Assembly (NCBI GenBank): GCA_945898215.1
Contig: CAMDHY010000010.1
Span: 1 to 64,000 of the forward strand
DNA: 64,000 nt
Origin: Pseudoxanthobacter soli DSM 19599
GTDB taxonomy: Bacteria; Pseudomonadota; Alphaproteobacteria; Rhizobiales; Segnochrobactraceae
Direction: 5' to 3'
Shown in pieces: positions 18,195-28,920 of the stretch (its first letter is position 1; each line of letters opens with the position of its first letter). The notes beneath the pieces are model-generated. The model was not told the origin of the DNA. It saw only the letters and a list, made by a program, of their open reading frames with translations, and searched no databases. A program made the position numbers and the translations under genes.

Positions 18195-18246
18195 GCGCAA
18201 GCGGCGAACAAGCGGCCATATGCGCGTTCGGGTCCGCGGCCCGGGT

Positions 18247-19227
18247 ATGGCGCGGTCGGCGGCGGTGGACGGGTGCGACGGGATGAGGAACGCGGTGGCC
18301 ACCGGGGTCGACGAGCGCGGGCGCGGTCCGGACGCCGCCGGCGGCGTCCGCGCGGTGTCGCCGGTCCTGGTGGAGGCTCGCGAGCTTGGCATCCGCCGAG
18401 GCGACCGCTGGCTCCTGCGCAAGGTCGATCTCGCCGTGCGGGCAGGCGAGATCGTCACGGTGATCGGTCCGAACGGCGGCGGCAAGACGACGTTGCTCAA
18501 GGCTCTGCTGGGCCTGATCGCCGCCGACGAGGGGCGGGTCGAGCGCGACGCCGGCCTCGTCGTCGGCTATGTGCCACAGCGCCTGCAACTCGAGTGGACG
18601 ATGCCGCTCAGCGTCGACCGGCTGATGACGCTGACGGGCCGGCCGTCTGCCGACGCGGTCGACGAGGCGCTGCGCTCGACAGGTGCGGCGCATCTGAAAG
18701 AGCGCGCCGTCCAGGCGCTGTCGGGCGGCGAACTTCAGCGGGTGCTGCTCGCCCGCGCGCTCGCCCGCCGCCCCGGCCTGCTCGTCCTCGACGAGCCGGT
18801 GCAGGGCGTCGACTTCACCGGCGAGGCGGAGCTCTACGGCCTCATCGGCGAGGTGCGTGATCGCACCGGCTGCGGCGTGCTGCTCGTCTCCCACGACCTC
18901 CACGTCGTCATGGCGGCGACCGACCGCGTCATCTGCCTCGACGGCGGCGTGCAGTGCAGCGGCCGCCCGCGCGAGATCGCCGCCGACCCGGCGCTGGTGC
19001 GGCTGTTCGGACCGCGCTCGGCCGAGGCGAAGCTCGCCGTCTACGCCCACGATCACCATCACGACCACCACCACCACGATGGGTCGGCCCACGACCACGC
19101 GCATCCTCACGACGATCCTCCGGACGCCCACGGTACCCACGAGCACGCTGCCCACGACCACGCTGCCCACGACCACGGCATCCGCCCCGGCCGCCCGGGC
19201 GCGCCGCCGCCGGCGCGCGGGGCCTGA
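18247..19227 (+). CDS. znuC: Zinc ABC transporter ATP-binding protein ZnuC with His-rich tail
   Basis: ATPase of the zinc importer. Walker A is GPNGGGKTT, the signature is LSGGELQRVLLARAL, Walker B is GLLVLDEP and the switch His is in LLVSHDLHVVM. After the usual end of ZnuC, about 55 residues form a His/Asp-rich tail with roughly 20 His (HDHHHDHHHH and repeated HDH units), a plausible cytoplasmic zinc-binding element not present in most ZnuC proteins. The start is uncertain: in-frame ATGs at 18220, 18247 and 18283 all follow the Zur-like site and none has a strong ribosome binding site; the conserved domain begins only near codon 18370. It is separated from znuB by 3 bp. Confidence 0.92.
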   Translation: MARSAAVDGCDGMRNAVATGVDERGRGPDAAGGVRAVSPVLVEARELGIRRGDRWLLRKVDLAVRAGEIVTVIGPNGGGKTTLLKALLGLIAADEGRVERDAGLVVGYVPQRLQLEWTMPLSVDRLMTLTGRPSADAVDEALRSTGAAHLKERAVQALSGGELQRVLLARALARRPGLLVLDEPVQGVDFTGEAELYGLIGEVRDRTGCGVLLVSHDLHVVMAATDRVICLDGGVQCSGRPREIAADPALVRLFGPRSAEAKLAVYAHDHHHDHHHHDGSAHDHAHPHDDPPDAHGTHEHAAHDHAAHDHGIRPGRPGAPPPARGA

Positions 19228-19230
19228 GCC

Positions 19231-20031
19231 GTGCCGGACGAGTTCCTCGTGCGCGCCGCGCTCGCCGGGGTCGGCGTGGCGCTGGTGGCGGGTCCCCTCG
19301 GCTGCTTCGTCGTCTGGCGACGGCTCGCCTATTTCGGCGACACCATGGCCCACTCGGCGCTGCTCGGCGTGGCGTTCGGGCTCGCCCTCGGCATCTCCAC
19401 CCAGATCGGCGTCCTCGTCGTCGCGCTGACCGTCGCCGTGCTGCTGGCGGTGCTCGAGCGCCTGCGCACCATTCCCTCCGACACGCTCCTCGGCATCCTC
19501 TCCCACTCGGCGCTGTCGATCGGCCTCGTCGCGGTCGGCTTCATGGCGTGGCTGCGGGTCGACCTGCTCGCTTACCTGTTCGGCGACGTGCTGTCGGTGT
19601 CGTGGACCGACGTGGCGACGGTGCTCGCCGGCGGCGCCGGCGTGCTGGCGATCCTCGCCTGGCTGTGGCGTGACCTCGTGGCGGCGACGGTCAGTCCGGA
19701 CCTCGCGGCGGCGGAGGGCGTGAACGTGCTGCGCAGCCGCGTCGCCTTCACGCTGCTGATGGCGGTCGTCATCGCCATCGCCATGAAGATCGTCGGCGTC
19801 CTGTTGATCACCTCGCTCCTGATCATCCCCGCGGCGACGGCGCGCCGCTTTGTCGGTTCGCCCGAGGCGATGGCGGTGGTGGCGGCGCTGGCGGGAGCGG
19901 TGGCGGTGCTCGCCGGGCTCGCCTTCTCGCTCGTCGCCGACACGCCCTCCGGGCCGTCGATCGTGGTGGCGGCGCTCGCGTTGTTCATGCTCTCGCTGGT
20001 GCCGCTGCCGATGCTGGCCGGCCGCCGCTAG
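19231..20031 (+). CDS. znuB: Zinc ABC transporter permease ZnuB
   Basis: A 266-residue inner-membrane permease of the ABC-3 family with about eight hydrophobic segments. WRRLAYFGDTMAHSALLGVA near residue 30 and the EAA-like stretch SPDLAAAEGVNV are typical, as is MKIVGVLLITSLLIIPAATA. It forms the membrane channel with ZnuC and receives Zn2+ from ZnuA. GTG start 3 bp after the znuC stop, indicating translational coupling. Confidence 0.95.
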   Translation: MPDEFLVRAALAGVGVALVAGPLGCFVVWRRLAYFGDTMAHSALLGVAFGLALGISTQIGVLVVALTVAVLLAVLERLRTIPSDTLLGILSHSALSIGLVAVGFMAWLRVDLLAYLFGDVLSVSWTDVATVLAGGAGVLAILAWLWRDLVAATVSPDLAAAEGVNVLRSRVAFTLLMAVVIAIAMKIVGVLLITSLLIIPAATARRFVGSPEAMAVVAALAGAVAVLAGLAFSLVADTPSGPSIVVAALALFMLSLVPLPMLAGRR

Positions 20032-20114
20032 GCGAGCGCCTTTCACGAATCTGCGATTGTCCGTGGCGAAGACTGCGCGTTATGCTCGTGCCACTCTGGC
20101 GGGTGGGGCGGGGG

Positions 20115-20966
20115 ATGGCGCACGCGGGGGAGACGCCGAGTGGTCGGGGTTGCCACGCCGCGACGCTGGTCGCGGCGGGTAGCTTCGTCTGCCTGCCGGT
20201 CGCTGTGATGGCGGGCGCCTGGACGCTCGAGCCAGGCACCGGCCAGGTCATCTTCGGCCTCGAGAGCAAGCTCGCCACGCAGGACTTCGACGGCCAGGGC
20301 GACCGCGTCTCACGCTCCCGCTACGCCAAGACCGAACTCTCCGCCTACGCCGAGTACGGCCTCGCCGAGGGGCTGACGGTGCTGTTCTCACCGCGCCTCG
20401 AGGACGTCAACGATTCCTCGAAATGGGGCGGCGCCCGCACCGGCCTCGGCTACACCGAAATCGGCGCGCGCGCGCGGTTCGTGCGCTTCGATGCGCAGCA
20501 GCCGGGGGTGTGGCAGGGGTCGGTGGTATCGATGCAGGGCTCGGTGCGCATCCCCGGCTCGGTCGACGACAATGACCCGCTGCTCGTCGGCAACAACGTC
20601 TTTGAGATCGACGCGCGCCTCCTGTTCGGCACGAGCCTTCAGTTCGGGGCGTGGTCGGGTTTCGTCAACGCCGAGGCCGGCTACCGCTGGCGCGACGGCG
20701 ACCCGCCGAGCGAGCTGCGCGGCGACCTCACCGTCGGCGTGCGACCGCGGCCGGACTGGCTCGCCCTTGCCCAGGTCTTCCAGGTCAACACGATCGGCGG
20801 CGGCAGCGGCGGGTTCCGGGCGGGGTCCTACACGCGGGTACAGCTGTCCGCCGTGCACGACCTCGATGCCCGCTGGTCGGTGCAGGTCGGCGCCAACTCC
20901 ATCATCGCCGGCCGTCGTGCGCTCGCCGAGAACGGCGTCATGCTGGCGGTCTGGCGGCGGTTCTGA
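20115..20966 (+). CDS. Exported protein, probable outer-membrane beta-barrel
   Basis: A 283-residue protein with a likely signal peptide (hydrophobic AATLVAAGSFVCLPVAVMAG, cleavage after AGA) followed by alternating amphipathic strands: TLEPGTGQVIFGLESKLA, KTELSAYAEYGLAEGLTVLF, YTEIGARARFVRF, GSVVSMQGSVRIPG, FVNAEAGYRWR and RVQLSAVHDLDARWSVQVGA. It ends in ...LAVWRRF, and a terminal Phe is usual for proteins inserted by the BAM complex. That supports an outer-membrane barrel, but no named family was recognised. ATG 20115 is preferred because GGGGCGGGGG precedes it; ATG 20082 adds 11 residues. It follows znuB by 83 bp; whether it is zinc-regulated cannot be told. Confidence 0.65.
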   Translation: MAHAGETPSGRGCHAATLVAAGSFVCLPVAVMAGAWTLEPGTGQVIFGLESKLATQDFDGQGDRVSRSRYAKTELSAYAEYGLAEGLTVLFSPRLEDVNDSSKWGGARTGLGYTEIGARARFVRFDAQQPGVWQGSVVSMQGSVRIPGSVDDNDPLLVGNNVFEIDARLLFGTSLQFGAWSGFVNAEAGYRWRDGDPPSELRGDLTVGVRPRPDWLALAQVFQVNTIGGGSGGFRAGSYTRVQLSAVHDLDARWSVQVGANSIIAGRRALAENGVMLAVWRRF

Positions 20967-21002
20967 CGGCCAGCTCCGCCGCCTGATGCGTTGCCGGCCG
21001 CT

Positions 21003-22784
21003 TCAGCGCCGCGCCTCCATCGGTCCGGCGTCGTCGCGGTCGGCGGCGAGCAATTCGTCGAGATAGCGCTTCAGCACCGCCCGCTCCGGCACCGTGCCGA
21101 CGAGGTGGCCTTTCGCATCGAGCACCGGCAGCACCCCGGCGACGCCCTCGGCGATGGCGTCGACATGATCGGCGACCGCATCGGCGATATGGGCGCTCGC
21201 CGGCACCGCCTCGATCAGGGCCTCGATGGGTGTGTCGGGCGCGCAGAGGGCGGTCTCGAGGAGGCGGTCGCGGCGCGCGAGGCCGCGAAAGGCGCCGTTA
21301 GGGTCTTGCACGGCGACAACGAGGGCGAAGGTGCCGCGGCTGGCAGTGGCCGCCTCGCCCACCGGCAGGCCCTCGGCGAAGCGCGGAACGTCGGCGAGCG
21401 GCACGTCGGCCAACTTGAGCTCACGCAGGCGGCCGACGTCGCGCGGGCCGGTGAGGTCGCGGCCGCGGACGTGGAAGCGCCAGGTCGAGAAGGAGTAGCC
21501 GAACCACCGTTTCGTCAGGAGGTTCGCCACCACCACGGCGATGGCGACGGAGACAATGCCGGAGTGGATGCCGGTGGTCTCCACGGCGAGCAGCACGATC
21601 GCGAGCGGCGTGCCGACGATCGCCGCGGCCACGGCCGACATGCCTGTCACCACGGCGAGCCCGCTCGGCTCCGCCGGTCCAAGCAGCGGCGCCACGGCCG
21701 CGACGTGCAGGAGCGAGCCGAAGGCGGCGCCGAGGAACAGCGAGGCCGAGAACAGCCCGCCGCGGAAGCCCGAGCCGATGCAGACGACCGAGGCTGCCGC
21801 CTTGGCGACGACGATCGCCGCCAGCGCCCCGATCGTCGCGTCGTGGCCGAGGATGGTGTTGATGCCGGCGTGGCCCGGCCCGGTGACGACCGGCACGAGG
21901 ATCGCGAGCCCGCCGAGCGCCGCCCCGCCGATCACCGGCCGGAGCGCCTTCGGGCCCGGCAGGCGGGCCAGCACCGCCTCCACCGTGGTGGTGCCGCGCA
22001 TCACGACGATGCCGACGAGGGCGCCGGCGACGCCGACGAGCACGGCGAACGGATAATGCCAGAGCGCCGGCCCGACGACGTGGGCGGCGGGGAAGATCGG
22101 GTTCGGCCCGATGATGAAGTGGGTGGCGAGCCCGCTCATCGCCGCGGCGACGAGGGTGGGCGCGAGGGCCCGCACGGCATAGCCACCGACGACGAGCTCC
22201 AGCGCGTAGACCGCGCCGGCGAGCGGCGCGCCGAAGATCGCGGCGATGCCGGCCGCCGTGCCGCAGGCTACCAGCACGCGCAGCGCCCGTCGCGACACGC
22301 CGAGGCGCTGGCCGGCGACGGACAAGAGGCCGGCGCCGATCTGCGTCATCGCCGCCTCGAAGCCGACCGAGCCGCCGATCGAGATCGACAGGCTGCAAAG
22401 GCCGACGAGCACGAGGCTGTCGCCGAGCGACATCCGCCCGCCCTCGAGCGCGTTCGCCTCGACGGGATCGGTGATCGACAGGCGGTGCAGCCGCCCGGCG
22501 AGCCAGAGGGCGAGGCCGAGCACGAGGCCGCCGAGGGTCGTCACCGTCAGGATGCGCCACGGCGGCACGCCGCCGGTGCCGACGACGTCGACGTCGGCAC
22601 CGAACAGGAGCGTCTGCATCTCGCCGACGAGGGTGTGAGTGGCGGCGACGATCACCGCGATCACGAGGCCGCCGACGGCGGCGAGCGCGAACACGATCAG
22701 GGTCTCGCGGCCGAACGGCGCGTCATTGCGCAGGTCGGTCGACGGCAGGGCGGCGGGCGCCGGCGCGATCGTCACCCCGGCCAC
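21003..22784 (-). CDS. ClC-family chloride channel/antiporter with CBS domains
   Basis: A 593-residue membrane protein. Ion-path motifs of ClC proteins are recognisable but modified: SIGGSVGFEAAMTQIGAG (the usual GREGP reads GFEAA, keeping the gating Glu) and GSGFRGGLFSASLFLGAAFG (the usual GxFxP has Ala for Pro). The C-terminal ~150 residues form a CBS pair (PLADVPRFAEGLPVGEAATA through VLPVLDAKGHLVGTVPERAV), which bind nucleotides in related proteins. It should move Cl- or another anion, as channel or H+ exchanger. GTG start 13 bp after the stop of the exported-protein gene, so it is probably co-transcribed with it. Confidence 0.9.
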   Translation of the reverse strand: MAGVTIAPAPAALPSTDLRNDAPFGRETLIVFALAAVGGLVIAVIVAATHTLVGEMQTLLFGADVDVVGTGGVPPWRILTVTTLGGLVLGLALWLAGRLHRLSITDPVEANALEGGRMSLGDSLVLVGLCSLSISIGGSVGFEAAMTQIGAGLLSVAGQRLGVSRRALRVLVACGTAAGIAAIFGAPLAGAVYALELVVGGYAVRALAPTLVAAAMSGLATHFIIGPNPIFPAAHVVGPALWHYPFAVLVGVAGALVGIVVMRGTTTVEAVLARLPGPKALRPVIGGAALGGLAILVPVVTGPGHAGINTILGHDATIGALAAIVVAKAAASVVCIGSGFRGGLFSASLFLGAAFGSLLHVAAVAPLLGPAEPSGLAVVTGMSAVAAAIVGTPLAIVLLAVETTGIHSGIVSVAIAVVVANLLTKRWFGYSFSTWRFHVRGRDLTGPRDVGRLRELKLADVPLADVPRFAEGLPVGEAATASRGTFALVVAVQDPNGAFRGLARRDRLLETALCAPDTPIEALIEAVPASAHIADAVADHVDAIAEGVAGVLPVLDAKGHLVGTVPERAVLKRYLDELLAADRDDAGPMEARR

Positions 22785-22797
22785 CCCCGCGCCGCCG

Positions 22798-23289
22798 TTA
22801 CGGGTTGCGCAGGCCGACGGCGCGGAACGTCACCGTGCAGTTGTCGTCGAAGTTGAGCTTCGCCAGCTTGCCGGTGATCGTCACCTGCGTCGTCGAGGCG
22901 CCGATCTTGGCGGGCGAAAACACCAGCTCGCTGTAGGTGGACGACCACGTCGCCATGCCGTTCCAGCGGTCGACCTGCGTCAGGTCGTAGGCGCCCGCGG
23001 TGGTGAAGGTCTTGCCCGTCGGGACGATGACGACGGTGCCGTTCGGATTGACCAGCACGAACCCCGGCTTGGCGACCTTGTCCGGCGTCTGGATGCCCCA
23101 CAGCACGTTGGCGAAATACATGGTGCGGGTGTCGCCGACCATGTTCTTGCACGTCTTGCTGGCGGCGGTGACGAGGAAGGTGCCGGTGAAGAGGTACTGC
23201 GTCTGCTGCGCCGCCGCGCCGGTCGCCACGGTGGCGGCGAGGGCGAGGGCGGCGAGACCCGCGAGCTTGGAAAGCACTGTCAAGGACAT
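22798..23289 (-). CDS. Secreted hypothetical protein, 163 residues
   Basis: Signal peptide MSLTVLSKLAGLAALALAAT followed by VATGAAAQ gives cleavage around residue 28. The mature part is predicted mostly beta: YLFTGTFLVTAASKTCKNMV, VLVNPNGTVVIVPTGKTF, ATWSSTYSELVFSPAKIG, TQVTITGKLAKLNFDDNCTV. It has two cysteines (around 47 and 150), which could form one disulfide in the periplasm. I do not recognise the family. It lies between mesaconyl-CoA hydratase (28 bp upstream) and the ClC gene (13 bp downstream) on the same strand; nothing suggests a shared function. Confidence 0.7.
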   Translation of the reverse strand: MSLTVLSKLAGLAALALAATVATGAAAQQTQYLFTGTFLVTAASKTCKNMVGDTRTMYFANVLWGIQTPDKVAKPGFVLVNPNGTVVIVPTGKTFTTAGAYDLTQVDRWNGMATWSSTYSELVFSPAKIGASTTQVTITGKLAKLNFDDNCTVTFRAVGLRNP

Positions 23290-23317
23290 GGCTCCAGAGC
23301 GGTCGGCTCGCCCGCAA

Positions 23318-25776
<2,459 letters not shown>

Positions 25777-25802
25777 TCGCGCCTGCGATCGGACGACGGA
25801 AG

Positions 25803-25827
25803 GGGCGCCGGAAACGGCGCCCTTTTT
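25803..25827 (+). terminator. Rho-independent terminator after the TRAP binding protein
   Basis: GGGCGCCG (25803-25810), loop GAAA, CGGCGCCC (25815-25822), then TTTTT: an 8-bp perfect GC stem with a stable GNRA-type tetraloop and a T-run, the clearest intrinsic terminator in the window. The absence of dctQM behind it shows that the binding protein is transcribed as a single-gene unit. Confidence 0.92.
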
Positions 25828-25849
25828 CGTTTGGTCCCGTATCGTCCCG

Positions 25850-26071
25850 TCAGTTGGGATGCGACGTTGGCGCCTCCGGGGTCAGCCGAGGCGTGCCGTC
25901 GGCGTGGCGCAGGCCCCGCCGGATCTCCCCGGCCACCTGCCGGACCGAGGGCTCGTAGCCGCTCTCGGCCTCGATCTGGCCGACGCAGCCCCAGCAGTTA
26001 CCGCCGCAGTCGGTCGACAGCGTGTCCAATGCGCTGTCGAGGGGACGGCGGCAGAGATGACAGACCCGCAC
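25850..26071 (-). CDS. Small Cys-rich protein (CxxC pairs)
   Basis: A 73-residue protein: MRVCHLCRRPLDSALDTLST, DCGGNCWGCVGQIEAESGYE, then PSVRQVAGEIRRGLR. Two CxxC units (CHLC and CWGC) and two further residues in DCGGNC can form a zinc-ribbon-like site. The 'LSTDCGGNCWGCVGxIEAExGxxPS' block looks well conserved to me from other Proteobacteria, where it is annotated only as hypothetical. It starts 12 bp after the stop of the denD-like gene on the same strand and is probably cotranscribed. Confidence 0.75.
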   Translation of the reverse strand: MRVCHLCRRPLDSALDTLSTDCGGNCWGCVGQIEAESGYEPSVRQVAGEIRRGLRHADGTPRLTPEAPTSHPN

Positions 26072-26083
26072 CGCCGTCGCCCG

Positions 26084-27034
26084 TCAGGCCGCCTTCATCG
26101 CCGCGACGTGTTCGGCCACGATCGCGTCGATGTCCGTGTCGGGACGGAAGCCCAGTGCATTCGCCCGGTCGGTACGGATGCCGGCCGGCCAGCTCGCGAC
26201 GATCGTCCCGATGCGCGCGTCGGGCGCCCGCTCGACGAGGCTGGTGTCGCCGCCCGCGCGCCCGAGCGCCGTGATCATCTCCGCCACCGCCACCGTGATG
26301 CCCGGCAGGTTGAGCGTCGCGTCGCCCTCGAAGGCCGCCTGCGGCAGCACCGCGGCGTGGAGGAGGTTGCCGACGACGGTGTCGGGGGACGAGATCCACA
26401 GCCGCAGCGTCTCGGCCACCGGCAGCACGGCGCGTTCGCCGGCGAGCGGTTCGCGCAGGATCGAGCTCGCGAAGGACGAGGCGGCGGCGTTCGGCTTGCC
26501 CGGCCGCACCACCACCGTCGGCAGCCGGACCGAGCGGCCGTCGACGTCGCCGCGGCGCGTCCGGTCGGCGACGAGATACTCGCCGATCACCTTCTCGGCG
26601 CCGTAGGAACTCGCGGGCTTCGGCGTGGTGGTATCGTCGACGAAGCCGTCCGGCCCGACGCGGCCGAAGGCGGCGACCGAGCTCGCGAAGACGAGGCGGG
26701 GACGGCGGCCGCCGGCGGCGAGCGCGTCGAGGAGGGTGCGCGTGCCGTCGACGTTGACGCGCATGCCGAGCGCGAGGTCCGCCTCGGCGGCGCCGGAGAC
26801 GACGGCGGCGAGGTGGAAGACGACGTCGACGCCGCCCGCCACGGCGGCGACGGCGGCCGTGTCGCCGAGGTCGGCGGTAACGAGACCGACGCGCCCGTCG
26901 GCGAAGGGGGCCGGTGCGACGGCGTCGAAGGCCGTGACGGCGCTCGCGGGTCGGCCGTCAAGGCCGTCGGCGAGCAGGCGTTCGATCAGGCGCCGGCCGA
27001 GGAAGCCGCCGCCGCCGGTGACGAGGATGTGCAT
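26084..27034 (-). CDS. denD: NAD-dependent epimerase/dehydratase, D-erythronate dehydrogenase (DenD)-like
   Basis: A 316-residue extended SDR. The NAD site is TGGGGFLGRRL from residue 6, DVVFHLAAVVSG follows, and the catalytic motif is SSYGAEKVIGEY. VRPGKPNAAASSFASSILRE with LWISSPDTVVGNLLHA and the C-terminal GFRPDTDIDAIVAEHVA are characteristic of DenD, which oxidises D-erythronate at C2 before isomerisation and decarboxylation. No denK, otnC or otnI partner is present, so the substrate remains inferred. The start is ATG 27034 (MHILVTGGGG); an in-frame extension to 27058 has no family support. Confidence 0.8.
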   Translation of the reverse strand: MHILVTGGGGFLGRRLIERLLADGLDGRPASAVTAFDAVAPAPFADGRVGLVTADLGDTAAVAAVAGGVDVVFHLAAVVSGAAEADLALGMRVNVDGTRTLLDALAAGGRRPRLVFASSVAAFGRVGPDGFVDDTTTPKPASSYGAEKVIGEYLVADRTRRGDVDGRSVRLPTVVVRPGKPNAAASSFASSILREPLAGERAVLPVAETLRLWISSPDTVVGNLLHAAVLPQAAFEGDATLNLPGITVAVAEMITALGRAGGDTSLVERAPDARIGTIVASWPAGIRTDRANALGFRPDTDIDAIVAEHVAAMKAA

Positions 27035-27181
27035 CGTGGTCTTGTCCCTCGGCCTCATTGCCGCGCCGCTCGAACGGCGGGCGAGGACATTGGCCGCTCA
27101 CGCGGGCCGGATCAATGTAGATGGGGGCGGCGCCGCGCGGGCTGGCGCCAGACTGTGGCGGACGACGACCCGGAGAGCGGC

Positions 27182-27646
27182 ATGGCGAAGGAGATCGAGC
27201 GCAAGTTCCTGGTGGCCGGCGACGGTTGGCGGGCCGAGGTCCGCGAGACGGCGCGGCTCCGCCAGGGCTACCTGTTCGCCGACGAGCACGTCGCCATCCG
27301 GGTGCGGACGGCGGGTGAGACGGGCTACCTGACGATCAAGGCCGACAACACGGCGGTGATGCGCGACGAATTCGAGTACGAAATCCCGCTCGCCGACGCG
27401 GAAGCGATGCTCGCCCTGTGTCGCGGCGGCCTGGTGGACAAGACGCGCCACACGCTCGACCGCCCCGGCGGCCATTGGACCGTCGATGTCTTCGCCGGCG
27501 CCAATGCGGGTCTCGTCCTCGCCGAGGTGGAACTCGAGGTCGACGACGCGGCGCTGGTCCTGCCCGACTGGGCGGGCGAGGACGTCACCGCCGACCGCCG
27601 CTACCGCAACGCCGCGCTCTCTGCGCGGCCGTTCACGAGTTGGTGA
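27182..27646 (+). CDS. CYTH-domain protein (triphosphate tunnel metalloenzyme)
   Basis: A 154-residue CYTH/TTM protein. The signature ExExK is Glu4-Glu6-Lys8 (MAKEIERKFLV), and alternating charged strands follow (RLRQGYLFADEHVAIRVRT, GYLTIKADNTAVMRDEFEYE, LVLAEVELEV, EDVTADRRYRNAAL), the tunnel-lining pattern. Bacterial homologues hydrolyse tripolyphosphate or other triphosphates with Mg2+/Mn2+; there is no adenylate-cyclase context here. GGAGAG lies 5 bases before the ATG. The stop codon forms part of a 14-bp sequence repeated at 30407-30420. Confidence 0.9.
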   Translation: MAKEIERKFLVAGDGWRAEVRETARLRQGYLFADEHVAIRVRTAGETGYLTIKADNTAVMRDEFEYEIPLADAEAMLALCRGGLVDKTRHTLDRPGGHWTVDVFAGANAGLVLAEVELEVDDAALVLPDWAGEDVTADRRYRNAALSARPFTSW

Positions 27647-27803
27647 AGGCAGGGCGGAGACCGGCGGGCCCGACGACGCGGGCTGCCGCGACGGGTGGTC
27701 GCGGCCCGGCTCCGACGATGCGATGGTCCGTGCCACGATCGGGCTATCGACCGGTCGGCGCGACGGGTAAACAGCGCGACCCGACCCGCCTGAAGGTAGT
27801 CAG

Positions 27804-28565
27804 ATGACGCCCTCTCCCGAAGCTCAGACGCTCCCGAAGGCGCAGGCCGTCGAATATCTACGCGACCACCAGGTCGCCGTGGAGGTGGGCTTCTCGCTCC
27901 CCACCTTCCTGCAGGTGGAGGTTCCGGCCTCCCTGTCCCGCACGAAGGTGGAACGGTCGCTGCGCATCGGGGCCTATTCCTACACGGGCGCCGGCACGGA
28001 GATGAGGAGTGCACGGATCGGACGGTTCTGCTCGATCGCCCGGCGCGTCATCTTCGGCCAGGCCGAGCATCCGACGGGCTACGTGTCGACGCACACGATC
28101 GCCTTCAATCCCACCGCGGGTTTTGCCAGTGACGAGTACTTCGCCGCCTTGGCGACGAAGCGGCCGGTGCCCTACGCCGGTGACGTCGTTCTCGGCCACG
28201 ACGTCTGGATCGGCGACAGCGTGATCATCCGTGCCGGGGTTTCGATCGGCAGCGGAGCGATCGTCGGGGCCGGCGCCGTCGTCACCCGCGACGTGCTTCC
28301 CTACGAGATCATCGCCGGTGTCCCGGCGAAGCGCATCCGCATGCGCTTTCCCGACGAGCTTGCGGCCCGGCTCCTGCAGACCGGCTGGTGGGACCACGAC
28401 GTCCGGTCGCTGAAGGACAGTTTCGACAGGCCGGAGGCGTTTGTCGACGCCTTCGAGCGAGAGCGTGCGTCCCTGCCGAAGCTCGTGTTCGCCACGATCA
28501 CCATGGAGCAGGTCGACCGCGGAACCTTCACCGTCAGAACCTACGAAGCCGCTGCTCCTGGCTGA
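27804..28565 (+). CDS. Hexapeptide-repeat O-acyltransferase (CatB/LbH family)
   Basis: A 253-residue left-handed beta-helix acyltransferase. The hexapeptide repeats run GAYSYTGAGTEMRSARIGRF and, after a large loop (QAEHPTGYVSTHTIAFNP, with the catalytic-type His), VVLGHDVWIGDSVIIRAGVS plus IGSGAIVGAGAVVTRDVLPY, ending EIIAGVPAKRIRMRFPDELA. It probably transfers an acetyl group from acetyl-CoA to a sugar or similar acceptor; the similarity to chloramphenicol acetyltransferase type B is structural only. A C-terminal ~60 residues (LLQTGWWDHDVRSLKDSFDR) is usual for polysaccharide-cluster members. AAGG lies 7 bases before the ATG. It is the first gene of the atypical patch. Confidence 0.82.
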   Translation: MTPSPEAQTLPKAQAVEYLRDHQVAVEVGFSLPTFLQVEVPASLSRTKVERSLRIGAYSYTGAGTEMRSARIGRFCSIARRVIFGQAEHPTGYVSTHTIAFNPTAGFASDEYFAALATKRPVPYAGDVVLGHDVWIGDSVIIRAGVSIGSGAIVGAGAVVTRDVLPYEIIAGVPAKRIRMRFPDELAARLLQTGWWDHDVRSLKDSFDRPEAFVDAFERERASLPKLVFATITMEQVDRGTFTVRTYEAAAPG

Positions 28566-28710
28566 GTCTCGCGGACCTCTGCGCTCTCGACCGGGTTCCG
28601 CACTCGTTGGCGCGGTGAGCCACAGAAACGAACTGCGGCTGTCCGTCGCAAACTTGGCGGCGACGGCGCTGTCCGGTAGTGTGCGCGCATCGGGACCCAG
28701 GAGTTGACAC

Positions 28711-28884
28711 ATGGCGACACATCGTGAGGGCGAGCGTCAGAAGCGGCGGCAGCCAATGCGAGAAGAGGCTCGCAAGGCATTGACCCCGTCCGAGATCGTT
28801 GAGCGGCGCGCGGGCAAGCGCGGCGATGCCCGGTCCGAGAAGCGCGACACGAAGCGAGCCGAGATGCGTCAGGTGCGGACCTGA
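28711..28884 (+). CDS. Small highly basic hypothetical protein, 57 residues
   Basis: MATHREGERQKRRQPMREEA and so on: 57 residues with about one third Arg/Lys, no hydrophobic core and presumably disordered or nucleic-acid-associated. AGGAG lies 7 bases upstream of the ATG, and the frame closes with TGA before the convergent SGNH-like gene. I do not recognise a family. The good ribosome binding site is the main support; composition alone would not distinguish it from chance in GC-rich DNA. Confidence 0.45.
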   Translation: MATHREGERQKRRQPMREEARKALTPSEIVERRAGKRGDARSEKRDTKRAEMRQVRT

Positions 28885-28920
28885 GAGCACACGGGGACCC
28901 GCAGCGCGGTTCTCTGGAGC

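Noticed and set aside
18247-19227. His-rich tail of znuC as a separate small metal-binding protein
   Set aside because: It is in frame with the ATPase, without its own start or ribosome binding site, and ends 3 bp before znuB.
17905-20046. 713-residue minus-strand frame over znuC and znuB
   Set aside because: Composed of Arg/His/Gln-rich low-complexity sequence mirroring the ABC transporter genes; no motif and no ribosome binding site.
20991-22856. 621-residue plus-strand frame over the ClC gene
   Set aside because: Antisense shadow of a clear ClC protein; charged repetitive translation with no fold signature.
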